Below, one piece after another: positions 54,867-63,940 of a stretch of DNA of 64,000 nucleotides. The position numbers and the translations under genes are program-made. The stretch is from CAZUSO01 sp964622775. GTDB lineage: Bacteria > Bacteroidota > Bacteroidia > Chitinophagales > Chitinophagaceae. The notes under the pieces are model-generated. The model was not told the DNA's origin and did no database searches. It saw nothing but the letters and a program-made list of their open reading frames with translations. The stretch lies in assembly GCA_964622775.1 (NCBI GenBank), contig CAZUSO010000004.1, positions 10,877 through 74,876 on the forward strand, given 5' to 3'. The first letter of the stretch is position 1. Each line of letters opens with the position of its first letter.

Positions 54867-55370
54867 CTACCGGGTATCCAGCTTCAACTCCATAACGAAG
54901 TCATTCATGAAAAATCCTGCACCGATATCAATATCTTCCTCATGCAGGATATGAAATCCGCAGGATTCATAAAACCGGACTGCGGGGTTATGACGGTTTA
55001 CATTAAGCAGCAATGCGGACTGATTCCCGGATTGTGCCAAAGTTTTTACCCTGTCCATCAGCGCCGTACCGACTCCGGCGCCCTGTGCCTCAGGAAGGAT
55101 ATAGATTTTATGCAGCTTGCACCTTTCCGGCTCATAATTCAGCTCATAAGAGGCAAAGCCGACAGGGGCTTCCTCTTCCTTGCAGGCAATCAGGAAAAGG
55201 TGATTATTATGGCGAAGATTATGCAGCAGTACCTGAGGGTCGTACATGTTATCCAGCATATAACAGATTTGTTCCCGGCTTAAAATATTCCCGAATGTGG
55301 AAGGCCAGGTACGATATGCAAGGTCACGTATAATGTTCAGCGATTCGGCGGTGGCCGGTATTATTTTCAT
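54867..55370 (-). CDS. GNAT-family N-acetyltransferase
   Basis: A 167-residue acetyltransferase. Start MKIIPATAESLNIIRDLAYR, acetyl-CoA loop ILPEAQGAGVGTALMDRV near residue 91 (Q/RxxGxG/A), and LNVNRHNPAVRFYESCGFHI near 121, the typical C-terminal GNAT motif. The substrate is unknown. It lies 33 bases upstream of the RNase P RNA 3' end on the same strand order, separately transcribed from it. Confidence 0.88.
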   Translation of the reverse strand: MKIIPATAESLNIIRDLAYRTWPSTFGNILSREQICYMLDNMYDPQVLLHNLRHNNHLFLIACKEEEAPVGFASYELNYEPERCKLHKIYILPEAQGAGVGTALMDRVKTLAQSGNQSALLLNVNRHNPAVRFYESCGFHILHEEDIDIGAGFFMNDFVMELKLDTR

Positions 55371-55402
55371 CTAACAGATGCAAGGATTAATCTTAATAAA
55401 AA

Positions 55403-55768
55403 CTACAGGCCCTGTAAGCCGGATTCTGTATCAGCCATTGCTGGCTGACCGCTATCATTTATCTAGGTCATACATTGCTGCATGGCTCCATCTGCCTACC
55501 CGCAAGCATCGGACGAGCCGCCCTCAACCGCTTGCCTATTGAGCATTTCAGCACGCAAGGCTTGCCCACCGACTGTGTTGCCACAGCCCGTTGTGCGCTC
55601 TTACCGCACATTTTCACCCTTACCCTTCAACCTGTTCCGGGCGGTTATTTTCTGTGGCGCTGTCTATCACCCTCATCAGGCGTCCACCTGTTAGGTGGTG
55701 CGTTGCTCTGCACTGTCCGGACTTTCCTCTGCCCTGTTTCAGGCAACGATAGCACAGACCTGTAGCAC
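55403..55768 (-). ncRNA. rnpB: RNase P RNA (bacterial class A)
   Basis: On the minus strand the RNA begins with P1 CTACAGGTC pairing with GGCCTGTAG at the 3' end. It contains the universal GAGGAAAGTCCGGAC segment (P4 5' strand and CR-I), the CACAGAAAATAACCGCC-type region, GGTAAGGGTGAAA, and the 3' universal ACAGAATCCGGCTTACA. About 366 bases, normal class A size. It is the catalytic RNA that matures tRNA 5' ends. The ends are approximate. Confidence 0.96.
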
Positions 55769-55770
55769 TG

Positions 55771-55778
55771 CAAAAATA
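55771..55778 (-). promoter_or_regulatory. Promoter -7 box (TATTTTTG) of rnpB
   Basis: Exact TAnnTTTG on the minus strand immediately upstream of the RNA 5' end, agreeing with transcription starting about 3-10 bases later. Confidence 0.7.
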
Positions 55779-55793
55779 GGCTTATGGATTGTT

Positions 55794-55821
55794 AATTACG
55801 AATTGTCAATTACGAATTGTC
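55794..55821. repeat. Tandem 14-bp repeat upstream of rnpB
   Basis: AATTACGAATTGTC occurs twice head to tail (55794-55807, 55808-55821), with two further TCAAT-ending echoes after it. It lies just above the rnpB promoter. Confidence 0.75.
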
Positions 55822-55981
55822 AATGAATTTTCAATAGCATCCCGTTTCTAACATGTACTGTTTTAAAATTACCTACCAAAGACAAATACTTTCTACTATC
55901 AATATTAAGCCAGGCAAATTTTTCTAAATGATCATATCATTTCAAGCTAAATATCAGCGCTTTTGACTTTTTCATTCTGAC

Positions 55982-57019
55982 TTACCTATTCTCTTTTATG
56001 AGGTAAATATACGTTGGCAGATGGTCGCTGTATCCATCAATCCAGGTGGAGCCGGAATAGGAACGATGTGGGTAACCTTTATAACGGCCAAACTGAGAAA
56101 TTAAGAAGCTGCGGTTGAAAATTTCCGCCTTATAAAAGCGCCAGCTTTGAGGAGCCGGTTCTAAAAGCCCGGAAGATATCAGGATCTGATCAAACAGGTT
56201 CCAGCTATCATTATAGCCCAGAGTACCGATTCCTTTTTTATACAATTTTACCCAGGGATTATACAGACCGCCCGGAGCTACGGCCTGCCGGTTGCCGGTA
56301 GCGCCCAGTGTTTTCACAACGCTGGGACTCACCGGATCATCATTAAGATCGCCCATGATGATGACCTTTGCACGGGGATTACCGGCGGTTAAAGCTATGA
56401 GCTTATTTTTACAAACCTCGGCAGCCTGCCTGCGCTTCCACTGGCTGGCTGCTTCACCGCCACGGCGGGAGGGCCAGTGGCTTACCATGATATGCAGTGT
56501 GTCTGTTCCGGTTAATATGCCTTTGACGTACAGCACATCGCGGGTATATTCCCTTTTGCCTTTTTGATTCAGCATGACCGGAAGCGCCTGCGCATCCAAC
56601 ACCTTAAAGTAATCAGGATTATACAGGAGCGCCACATCAATACCGCGGATATCGGGTGATTCAAAATGCACAATCTGATAGTTTCTGCTTTTCAGCTCCG
56701 GCTGGCGTACCAGATCCTGCAAAACCTTCTTATTTTCCACTTCTGCTACGCCAAAAAGTGCCGGCCCTTCAGGAATTTTGTCAGTGGCTATCTGAGACAA
56801 TACCGTAGCCATGTTGTGCAGTTTCTTTTTATAAACAGCCTCAGTATAACGGTAGGAACCGGCAGGTGTGAAATCTTCATCAAATTTCTTAGGATCATCC
56901 GCAGGGTCAAACAGATTTTCCAGGTTGTAAAAGCTAACAGCGCTGATAGAATACTGTTGCGCCTTTGTATCAGGTTTGAACAGCAATACGAGCAAAATAA
57001 GGCACAGGGTATTTTTCAT
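55982..57019 (-). CDS. Secreted endonuclease/exonuclease/phosphatase family protein
   Basis: A 345-residue protein starting MKNTLCLILLVLLFKPDTKA (signal peptide); the frame open to 57097 adds an implausible extension. EEP-fold motifs: SFYNLENLFDP near residue 29, GVAEVENKKVLQDL near 90 (catalytic Glu), ILTGTDTLHIMVSHWPSRRG near 164, VIIMGDLNDDPVS near 217 and the final YSDHLPTYIYL. The GDLNDD and SDH pieces are the divalent-metal active site. It probably cleaves extracellular or periplasmic nucleic acid or phosphate esters. Confidence 0.85.
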   Translation of the reverse strand: MKNTLCLILLVLLFKPDTKAQQYSISAVSFYNLENLFDPADDPKKFDEDFTPAGSYRYTEAVYKKKLHNMATVLSQIATDKIPEGPALFGVAEVENKKVLQDLVRQPELKSRNYQIVHFESPDIRGIDVALLYNPDYFKVLDAQALPVMLNQKGKREYTRDVLYVKGILTGTDTLHIMVSHWPSRRGGEAASQWKRRQAAEVCKNKLIALTAGNPRAKVIIMGDLNDDPVSPSVVKTLGATGNRQAVAPGGLYNPWVKLYKKGIGTLGYNDSWNLFDQILISSGLLEPAPQSWRFYKAEIFNRSFLISQFGRYKGYPHRSYSGSTWIDGYSDHLPTYIYLIKENR

Positions 57020-57143
57020 AAAAAATGCATATTTATGCAAAGCAAGAAAAAAAATCCTAATTTCCCATGTACTGCTTAGTTTTTTGTCATTTGTCAATTA
57101 TTCATTCCCGCACATGCCGGGTTCAATATTCATTTTCAATAAA

Positions 57144-58325
57144 TCAGCGTTTTACATCTCTTCCAACCGCTGTTTTCACATCAATAACATCCCTCAGAGC
57201 ATTGCCCACAAGGTTGAACGCCAGCACCAGGATCATGATTGCCAAACCAGGAATCAACGCAGGAAGCGGGTTTCCGGCTATTAAGAAATTATAATGCTCC
57301 TTGATCATCAGTCCCCAGGAAGGCGTAGGCGGCTGCACGCCGATACCGAGGAAGCTCAATCCTGCTTCCACTAAAATGGCCGTAGCAAAGTTAGCAGCGC
57401 CTATCACCATTACCGGCCCGGCAATATTAGGCAGGATATGCCGGAAGATGATTCTGCTGTCCTTTAGTCCCAGCACCTTCGCCGCGGTGATATAATCCAT
57501 CTCTTTGAGCTGCATCACCTGCCCGCGGATCAGGCGGGCCGCACTCACCCAGGATGTCAGGCCGATAGCGATAAAAATTTCCCAGAAGCCTTTTCCTATC
57601 GTCAGCGTAATAGCAAATACTAACAGCAATGTGGGAACAGACCACAGGATATTGATCAGCCACATCACTGCATCATCCACCCAACGACCATACCAGCCTG
57701 CCAGGGCGCCTAATAAAATCCCGATACTTAATGATAAGACCACGGATACAACTCCAACGGCCATACTCACGCGCGCTCCAACGAACAGTCGCGAGAGGAT
57801 ATCCCGTCCATAACGATCCGTCCCGAGGTAAAAGCGCCGGATTTTGAGGTTGTTTTTTTCGAGCCATGCCATTGCCTCGGTTCCCGGGGGAATATGAAAT
57901 ACTGCCTGTGGAAAGGCGAGCGTATCTTCTATTCCCGCATCAATATAATGCCGTGCGAATACCGTGTCATTCCGGAGATAAAAGCCATTAACCGGCAAAT
58001 CGGAAAAGGAGGAAGGGCGACCCAGGAATAAATGATAAAAAAAGCCGTGCTCATCAGGAAGGCGATGCCTGGGAATCTGCAGTACCTGCTGGCGAAACCC
58101 TGCCGGGCGCGCACTCAGTTCAACAATCATATTGTTCGCATCGGGTGTGGAATCCGGCGACAAAGGATAAGCAAAGACCGCAACGAATACCGTAGCCGCA
58201 ATCACCAGCAGCGCAAAGGCTGCAAGGCGGTTATGACGAAAAATAGCTTTTATGGGATTCCGGTCGCTCAATGCGCTGCAAATATCCCTGCAAGATAATG
58301 TTTTCAAAAAAATTTCCCGATGCAT
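57144..58325 (-). CDS. Dipeptide/oligopeptide ABC transporter permease (DppC/OppC-like)
   Basis: A 393-residue permease. One N-terminal helix (LAAFALLVIAATVFVAVFAY) precedes a long periplasmic insertion (about residues 55-165), then the BPD_transp_1 domain with five helices. The EAA/Q-loop contact region is QLKEMDYITAAKVLGLKDSR near 265, and EAGLSFLGIGVQPPTPSWG lies near 330. The DppB-like permease, ATPases and binding protein that complete such importers are absent here. Its ATG lies only 20 bases from the divergent dxr ATG. Confidence 0.87.
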   Translation of the reverse strand: MHREIFLKTLSCRDICSALSDRNPIKAIFRHNRLAAFALLVIAATVFVAVFAYPLSPDSTPDANNMIVELSARPAGFRQQVLQIPRHRLPDEHGFFYHLFLGRPSSFSDLPVNGFYLRNDTVFARHYIDAGIEDTLAFPQAVFHIPPGTEAMAWLEKNNLKIRRFYLGTDRYGRDILSRLFVGARVSMAVGVVSVVLSLSIGILLGALAGWYGRWVDDAVMWLINILWSVPTLLLVFAITLTIGKGFWEIFIAIGLTSWVSAARLIRGQVMQLKEMDYITAAKVLGLKDSRIIFRHILPNIAGPVMVIGAANFATAILVEAGLSFLGIGVQPPTPSWGLMIKEHYNFLIAGNPLPALIPGLAIMILVLAFNLVGNALRDVIDVKTAVGRDVKR

Positions 58326-58330
58326 TTCAT

Positions 58331-58338
58331 TATCTTTG
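58331..58338 (+). promoter_or_regulatory. Promoter -7 box (TATCTTTG) of dxr
   Basis: Exact TAnnTTTG with only seven bases before the ATG at 58346, which also rules out the longer open frame as the protein start. It lies between two divergent start codons. Confidence 0.6.
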
Positions 58339-58345
58339 CGCGTTT

Positions 58346-59515
58346 ATGAAGAAGCGCATTGCCATATTAGGTGCTACAGGCTCCATCGGCACCCAGGCTC
58401 TTTCCGTCATCGGGCAACATCCTGATCTGTTCCAGGTGGAAGTGCTGAGTGCCCATAAGAATGCCGCCTTAATCATTGAGCAGGCTCAAAAGTTTGAGCC
58501 CAATGCCGTAGTGATTACGGATCAGGCAACCTTTGAAAAAGTAAAATCCGCCTTATCGCGTTTACCCGTAAAAGTATTTCAGGGCACCGCCGCATTGAAT
58601 GAAGTTGTACAATGGGATTCTGTGGATATGGTGCTGGCCGCCATCCTGGGATTTGCCGGTCTGCATTCTACCCTTGCGGCCATCGAAGCGGGCAAACCGG
58701 TGGCTTTGGCAAATAAGGAAACCTTAGTCGTAGCCGGGAAGCATGTGATGAAGAAGGTATTGGAAAAAAAAGTGCCGCTCATCCCGGTGGACAGCGAGCA
58801 CAGCGCTATCTTTCAATGCCTTGCCGGTGAGTTCTATTCCGATATTGAAAAAATTATTCTGACCGCATCCGGCGGGCCGTTCTTAGGGAAAAAAACCAAT
58901 TTTTTGGTTAATGTAAAAAAGGATCATGCACTACAGCACCCTAACTGGACTATGGGCGCAAAGATTACCGTAGATTCTGCTACCCTGATGAATAAAGGAC
59001 TGGAGATGATGGAAGCCAAATGGCTCTTCCGGCTTCAGGACGAGCAGGTCGAAGTGGTGGTACATCCGCAATCCATTGTGCACTCTTTAGTGCAGTTCCG
59101 GGACGGCTCTCTGAAAGCGCAAATGGGACTTCCGGATATGAAACTGCCCATTCAATATGCTCTTGCCTACCCTAAGCGCATCGACAATGATTATAAGCGG
59201 TTCAATTTTCACGATTATCCCAGGCTGAGCTTCGAATCGCCGGATACCAAAACATTCCGCAACCTGGCATTGGCACAGGATGCTATGAAACGATGCGGCA
59301 ATGCACCCTGCGTACTCAATGCAGCCAATGAAGTGGCGGTGGACACCTTTCTGAAAAACCGTATCGGCTTTTTGGAAATGAGCGATGTAATCGAGCAATG
59401 CCTGAGTGATGTCGCCTTCCTTGCTGAACCTACATTGGAGGAGCTGGAGGCCACCGATCACGAAACCCGGATGCTGGCTGCGGAGCTGGCGAAAAAAAGT
59501 CAGTTATACAGTTAA
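58346..59515 (+). CDS. dxr: 1-Deoxy-D-xylulose 5-phosphate reductoisomerase
   Basis: A 389-residue enzyme, normal length. NADPH-binding GATGSIGTQALSVIGQHP is at residue 8, NKETLVVAGKHVMKK near 124, the metal site IPVDSEHSAIFQCLAG near 147 and KITVDSATLMNKGLEMMEAK near 210. It makes 2-C-methyl-D-erythritol 4-phosphate, committing carbon to isoprenoids by the MEP pathway. rseP follows 63 bases later. Confidence 0.97.
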   Translation: MKKRIAILGATGSIGTQALSVIGQHPDLFQVEVLSAHKNAALIIEQAQKFEPNAVVITDQATFEKVKSALSRLPVKVFQGTAALNEVVQWDSVDMVLAAILGFAGLHSTLAAIEAGKPVALANKETLVVAGKHVMKKVLEKKVPLIPVDSEHSAIFQCLAGEFYSDIEKIILTASGGPFLGKKTNFLVNVKKDHALQHPNWTMGAKITVDSATLMNKGLEMMEAKWLFRLQDEQVEVVVHPQSIVHSLVQFRDGSLKAQMGLPDMKLPIQYALAYPKRIDNDYKRFNFHDYPRLSFESPDTKTFRNLALAQDAMKRCGNAPCVLNAANEVAVDTFLKNRIGFLEMSDVIEQCLSDVAFLAEPTLEELEATDHETRMLAAELAKKSQLYS

Positions 59516-59578
59516 GCATTCACACCACATTTCCCATGCACTTTATTCAAAAGTCATCATACCGTATATTTTAAATAA

Positions 59579-60949
59579 ATGATACAAGCACTGCAATTTA
59601 TCTTAGCCCTGTCTTTACTGATTGTACTTCACGAAGGCGGGCATTTCTTTTTTGCGAAAATATTCAAAACGCGGGTAGAGAAATTTTATCTTTTTTTCGA
59701 TTTCCTTTTTCCCTTCAGCAATATCCTTCCGTTTTCCCTGTTCAAAAAGAAAGTAGGGGAAACAACATACGGCGTGGGCTGGTTCCCCTTAGGTGGCTAT
59801 GTAAAGATTGCCGGGATGGTAGATGAAAGCATGGACAAAGAGCAGATGAAACTACCGCCGCAACCCTGGGAATTTCGCTCCAAACCGGCCTGGCAAAGGC
59901 TGTTGATCATGCTGGGCGGTATCATCGTCAACGTGCTGCTGGCTTTTGTCATCTATGCCATGATCCTGTTTGCCTGGGGCAGCGAACGGCTGACCATGCA
60001 GGAAGTAAACCAACACGGCGGTATTACTGTAATGGATTCCATTGCATACAATCTGGGCTTTCAGGACGGCGATAAAATTCTTGCTTTTGACAGACAGCCG
60101 GTAACGTATTTCAACAACCTGATGGCTGATCTCATCACGGCTAAAACCGCTACCGTTGAACGCAATGGCGCACAACAGACCCTTACGTTCCCGGATAACC
60201 TGATCGAACAGTTTATTGACAGTAAAACCCAGCACAGCATATTTTCCATTCCTTTACCCGTCATCATCGGTGAGCTACAGAAAGGCGGCGGAGCCGAGGC
60301 GGCCGGCATGAAGCCCAAAGACAAGCTCATTGCCGCCAATGGAATTCCTGTAAATTCTATGACTGAAATCCGGAAAGTAATCAAGCAATATGCTAACACC
60401 ACCATTGATGTAACCCTCCAAAGGGAGTCTCAAACGCTCACTTTGCCGGTAGCGGTCAGCGACAGCGGCACGATCGGTTTTTTACCGGTTATCCCGGAGA
60501 ATAATAAAGACTTTGAACATTTAGGCTATCAGTTAGAAACACGGAAATACGGTTTCTTTGAAGCCTTTCCCGCAGGCGTGGTGATGGCTTATGACAAATT
60601 AGCCAGCTACGTGAAGCAGGTGAAGATGATGCTGAACCCTAAAACGGGCGCCTACAAGGGATTAGGCGGATTTGTCTCTATGGCTAAAATATACGGTACC
60701 GACTGGGATTGGGTGCGCTTCTGGAATATCACAGCCACACTTTCTCTGATCTTAGCCTTTATGAATATACTGCCTATCCCGGGCTTAGACGGCGGCTATG
60801 TAGTATTCACCCTGATTGAAATGATCACGGGCAGAAAAGTCAATGAAAAGGTATTGGAGGCGGCTACAACCGTTGGGCTGGTGTTGCTTCTCATCCTGAT
60901 GGTATATGCCAATGGCAATGATATCTTCCGAAACTTCATACAGAAATAG
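59579..60949 (+). CDS. rseP: Site-2 membrane protease RseP
   Basis: A 456-residue intramembrane metalloprotease. The zinc site is VLHEGGHFFFAKIF near residue 18 (HEGGH). A PDZ region includes GEAEAAGMKPKD-like AEAAGMKPKDKLIAANG near 238. The third ligand motif is NILPIPGLDGGYVVF near 400. Four membrane segments are expected. RseP cleaves anti-sigma factors and signal-peptide remnants within the membrane. The dxr-rseP order is common in Bacteroidota. Confidence 0.95.
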   Translation: MIQALQFILALSLLIVLHEGGHFFFAKIFKTRVEKFYLFFDFLFPFSNILPFSLFKKKVGETTYGVGWFPLGGYVKIAGMVDESMDKEQMKLPPQPWEFRSKPAWQRLLIMLGGIIVNVLLAFVIYAMILFAWGSERLTMQEVNQHGGITVMDSIAYNLGFQDGDKILAFDRQPVTYFNNLMADLITAKTATVERNGAQQTLTFPDNLIEQFIDSKTQHSIFSIPLPVIIGELQKGGGAEAAGMKPKDKLIAANGIPVNSMTEIRKVIKQYANTTIDVTLQRESQTLTLPVAVSDSGTIGFLPVIPENNKDFEHLGYQLETRKYGFFEAFPAGVVMAYDKLASYVKQVKMMLNPKTGAYKGLGGFVSMAKIYGTDWDWVRFWNITATLSLILAFMNILPIPGLDGGYVVFTLIEMITGRKVNEKVLEAATTVGLVLLLILMVYANGNDIFRNFIQK

Positions 60950-61316
60950 CCGGACGGGTGGGGAATGATTTTAATAAAGCGGAGAAATCTCCGGGACATG
61001 ATGAAAGCTGCTACGCATTTGGCACACGAAAGGATTCGTACGCCAGCCGCGGTAGTTCAAATTTGACCACTCCGCACGTGTGTAGTCAAATTTCTACGCA
61101 GAGGGGACACTATTCCAAGCTCAACCGGAGATTCCTCCATGCGGAAATGCTCATCCGATTACTGCGTAATTTGTAATTTTTATTGTCATATAACTCAATT
61201 ATTATCAATATATCAATAAACCTTCCATTGACAGATGAAGCAATCTGAAGAACAGCAATTGAGCATACGCCTGAACCATGCCCTGTTCCAATCCAAGCAG
61301 CTTTCTCCTTTTTCTG
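60950..61316. other. Intergenic region with two related TCAAATTT sites
   Basis: No credible gene in about 370 bases. GTAGTTCAAATTT (61052-61064) and GTAGTCAAATTT (61082-61093) form a near-direct repeat 30 bases apart. The second is bracketed as GTAG-N8-CTAC. Confidence 0.45.
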
Positions 61317-61324
61317 TATTTTTG
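61317..61324 (+). promoter_or_regulatory. Promoter -7 box (TATTTTTG) of the ABC permease-ATPase pair
   Basis: Exact TAnnTTTG, 26 bases before the TTG start at 61351. Confidence 0.55.
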
Positions 61325-61350
61325 TTGCACTTTCACAAACTTTATTCCTT

Positions 61351-62211
61351 TTGGGTTTCTATACTTCGGCATTCATTCTGGGTTTATGCTATTCGCTGAT
61401 GGCGATGGGTATTTTCATCTCGATGAAGATTTTCAAAATCCCGGATATCACTACAGACGGCAGCTTCACGCTTGGCGCTGTGGTGACCGCTTTACTATTG
61501 CCCGAAGGCGTTTCTATCTGGACGGCTATCCCGGTGGTACTGTTGTCCGGGGGCTTGGCCGGCACTGCAACGGGCATTGTTCATACCCGGCTTAAAGTAG
61601 ATGCCCTGCTGGCTGGAATCCTTATAATGACAGCCTTGTATTCCATCAACCTGAGCCTGATGCAGCGCTCCAATATCCCCCTGATTAATACGCAAACCTT
61701 ATTCAACTTTACAGGCTTTCAGAATATTTATACGGATGTTGCGGCGGCAGTGGCTTTTTCCGCATTATTTGCCGGAATCATTATTTACATTCTGAAAACG
61801 GATTTCGGTATTGCCATGCGGGCTACCGGCAGCAGCCTCACCATGAGCACGGCTATGGGCGTAAACACCGACAGGATGAAGATTGCCGGATTGAGCCTTG
61901 CCAATGCGCTGACGGCTTTAAGCGGTTACCTGATCAGCCAATACCAAAGCTTTACGGATATTAATATGGGTATCGGCATTGTGATCGCAGGCTTAGGTTC
62001 GGTATTAATCGCGGACACCCTGATCAATACGCTAAAAATAAGTTCCGTGGCGGGTCAGCTGAGCCTCGTGATTCTGGGCAGCGTTTTATTTCAGCTTGTG
62101 CTAGCCATGGCCTTATCCTTAGGGGTAAATCCTAATTTATTAAAGCTGATTACGGCCTTGTTTGTATTGATTATTGTAGCTATTCCGGCCCTAAAAAAAC
62201 GTACCAACTGA
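61351..62211 (+). CDS. ABC transporter permease (TrpY-like)
   Basis: A 286-residue permease with about eight membrane helices. The start appears to be TTG: no in-frame ATG exists upstream, and GFYTSAFILGLCYSLMAMGI then FKIPDITTDGSFTLGA is the family N-terminus. Also seen: RATGSSLTMSTAMGVNTDRM near residue 156, the ATPase contact. The family transports amino acids such as tryptophan or tyrosine with a COG2984-type binding protein. The ATPase gene follows with a one-base overlap (TGATG); no binding-protein gene is present. Confidence 0.82.
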   Translation: MGFYTSAFILGLCYSLMAMGIFISMKIFKIPDITTDGSFTLGAVVTALLLPEGVSIWTAIPVVLLSGGLAGTATGIVHTRLKVDALLAGILIMTALYSINLSLMQRSNIPLINTQTLFNFTGFQNIYTDVAAAVAFSALFAGIIIYILKTDFGIAMRATGSSLTMSTAMGVNTDRMKIAGLSLANALTALSGYLISQYQSFTDINMGIGIVIAGLGSVLIADTLINTLKISSVAGQLSLVILGSVLFQLVLAMALSLGVNPNLLKLITALFVLIIVAIPALKKRTN

Positions 62212-62960
62212 TGTTGAGCCTACAGCACGTCTCAAAAATTTTCAACCCTAAAAGCAGCAACAAAGTTGTCGCCTTAACAGAGCTATCCCTGGATATCCTG
62301 CCGGAAGAGTTTGTGACAATCATCGGCACAAATGGCAGCGGGAAAAGCACCTTACTAAACCTGATCGCAGGAAGTTTACTACCTTCATCAGGACACATTT
62401 TATGGGATGAAAAAGATATTACGCACTTGCCGGAATACCGCCGCAGCCGCTGGATGGCACGGGTATTTCAGAATCCGCTGGCAGGAACGGCGCCAGAACT
62501 CAGCATCCTGGACAACTTTCGTCTGGCCTCTATCCGGGCAGGTTCCAAACGATTGACAATTGGCACAAATGCGACATTTGAACAACACGTGCGGGAGCGC
62601 ATTATGGAATTAGACCTGGGACTGGAACACAAATTACACCAACCCATCGGTATGCTTTCGGGCGGACAGCGGCAGGCCCTGACTTTGCTGATGAGCGTAA
62701 TGGACGAAGCTAAACTCCTGTTACTGGATGAACCCAGTGCAGCGCTGGACCCGCGCAGCGCACAAACGGTATTATATTTAGCCGACAAGATTATTAAGCA
62801 ATATCAACTCACCGCATTGCTGATTACCCATAATATTAAAGAGGCCCTGCAACATGGCAACCGTTTAGTGCAAATGTCCGGAGGACGCATCATCCGCGAT
62901 ATCCCTGCGCATGAAAAAGCATTATTACAACCGGAAACAGTTTTTAACTGGTTCAACTAA
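62211..62960 (+). CDS. ABC transporter ATP-binding protein (TrpZ-like)
   Basis: A 249-residue ATPase. Walker A is GTNGSGKSTLLNLI near residue 40, the Q-loop is ARVFQNPLAGTAPELSI near 86, the signature is MLSGGQRQALTLLMSVM near 148 and Walker B is LLLLDEPSAALDPRSA near 168, followed by the H-loop ALLITHNIKEAL. It energises the permease encoded just upstream. The Q-loop style (FQNPLAGT) is that of this small amino-acid transporter group. Confidence 0.92.
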   Translation: MLSLQHVSKIFNPKSSNKVVALTELSLDILPEEFVTIIGTNGSGKSTLLNLIAGSLLPSSGHILWDEKDITHLPEYRRSRWMARVFQNPLAGTAPELSILDNFRLASIRAGSKRLTIGTNATFEQHVRERIMELDLGLEHKLHQPIGMLSGGQRQALTLLMSVMDEAKLLLLDEPSAALDPRSAQTVLYLADKIIKQYQLTALLITHNIKEALQHGNRLVQMSGGRIIRDIPAHEKALLQPETVFNWFN

Positions 62961-62984
62961 TCTGTATTTCTAATCGCAGGACTG

Positions 62985-62992
62985 TATTTTTG
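62985..62992 (+). promoter_or_regulatory. Promoter -7 box (TATTTTTG) of the last secreted-protein gene
   Basis: Exact TAnnTTTG, 21 bases before the ATG at 63014. Confidence 0.5.
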
Positions 62993-63013
62993 CAGCTATA
63001 CTGAAACGCCAAT

Positions 63014-63940
63014 ATGTATTTACGTTTATTTTCACTTGGTATCATTTCCCTATTGTCAACCGGTATTTTCGCCCAGCAAAAAACCTATACGCTCACCGGC
63101 GATATGGGCATTCAGGGCGGGGAACTATTTACCTACAAACTGATTCTGGAAGATTCTGCAGGCAATTATTTAAGCGGCTATGCCTATACCTACCTTACGG
63201 AAGGGAAAGATGTGAAAGCCAGGGTACATGCCGTCATTGACCGGGCTAATAAAACGCTCAGCATTCGCGAAAATGCGATAACCTATAATCACGGGTTTAA
63301 AAGCCGTGCGCTGATCTGCCTCGTGGAAAGCGACCTGAAGTATGATGCATCCGTTTCGGCATTAAAAGGCTCGTTAATCACCCGTACCGCCATATTAGGA
63401 GCAGAATGTGCGAAGGGCAGCATTACTTTTATGCAGCAAGCGGAGTTAGACCAATTGTTTGGCAAAAAATCCACAGCGCCGGTCATTAAGGATACAATAG
63501 CCAATAAAGCAGAGCAAACAGAAAAAAAAGCACCGGCAAGAATTGTTTACGATACAGCAACTACAGAGCAGCGCGCAGCAGTTGTAAAGCAGGATCTGCC
63601 CAAGCAGATTACGGAAGGGAAAGAGGAAGTGTTTTATTGGAATTCCGATAGCATTATTATAGAAATATGGGATGATAACAAAGTGGACAATGACCGTATC
63701 CGGGTGGAATTTAACGGGATGGTAGCGTTGGATAATTTTACTATTTCCAGGGACAAAAAAGTACTACAGTTCCCGGTTGGCGGCAATGAATTGAACATAC
63801 TGTCCATTACCGCGCTGAATGAAGGCAACGAGCCGCCGAATACCGTGAATATGCTGTTACATGACGGCAGTAAAACCTATGAGGTGTTTGCCTATAACCG
63901 CATTGGCAAAAAATCTCAAATCCGGATTTACAAAAAATAA
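63014..63940 (+). CDS. Secreted protein with C-terminal IYDNG-like beta domain, unknown function
   Basis: A 308-residue protein with a signal peptide (FSLGIISLLSTGIFA then Q). The N-terminal half (TYTLTGDMGIQGGELFTYKL) looks like a beta-rich ligand domain. The middle (about residues 155-205) is charged and low in complexity. The C-terminal part, SIIIEIWDDNKVDNDRIRVE and PNTVNMLLHDGSKTYE, follows a pattern I associate with secreted proteins of this group (ExYDNGxIDxDTxxVxxNG). Function unknown. Confidence 0.65.
   Translation: MYLRLFSLGIISLLSTGIFAQQKTYTLTGDMGIQGGELFTYKLILEDSAGNYLSGYAYTYLTEGKDVKARVHAVIDRANKTLSIRENAITYNHGFKSRALICLVESDLKYDASVSALKGSLITRTAILGAECAKGSITFMQQAELDQLFGKKSTAPVIKDTIANKAEQTEKKAPARIVYDTATTEQRAAVVKQDLPKQITEGKEEVFYWNSDSIIIEIWDDNKVDNDRIRVEFNGMVALDNFTISRDKKVLQFPVGGNELNILSITALNEGNEPPNTVNMLLHDGSKTYEVFAYNRIGKKSQIRIYKK

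Noticed and set aside
61234..61400. A 54-codon frame starting MKQSEEQQLSIRLNHALFQS.
   Set aside because: It overlaps the promoter and the start of the ABC permease in another frame and has no recognisable feature; likely chance.
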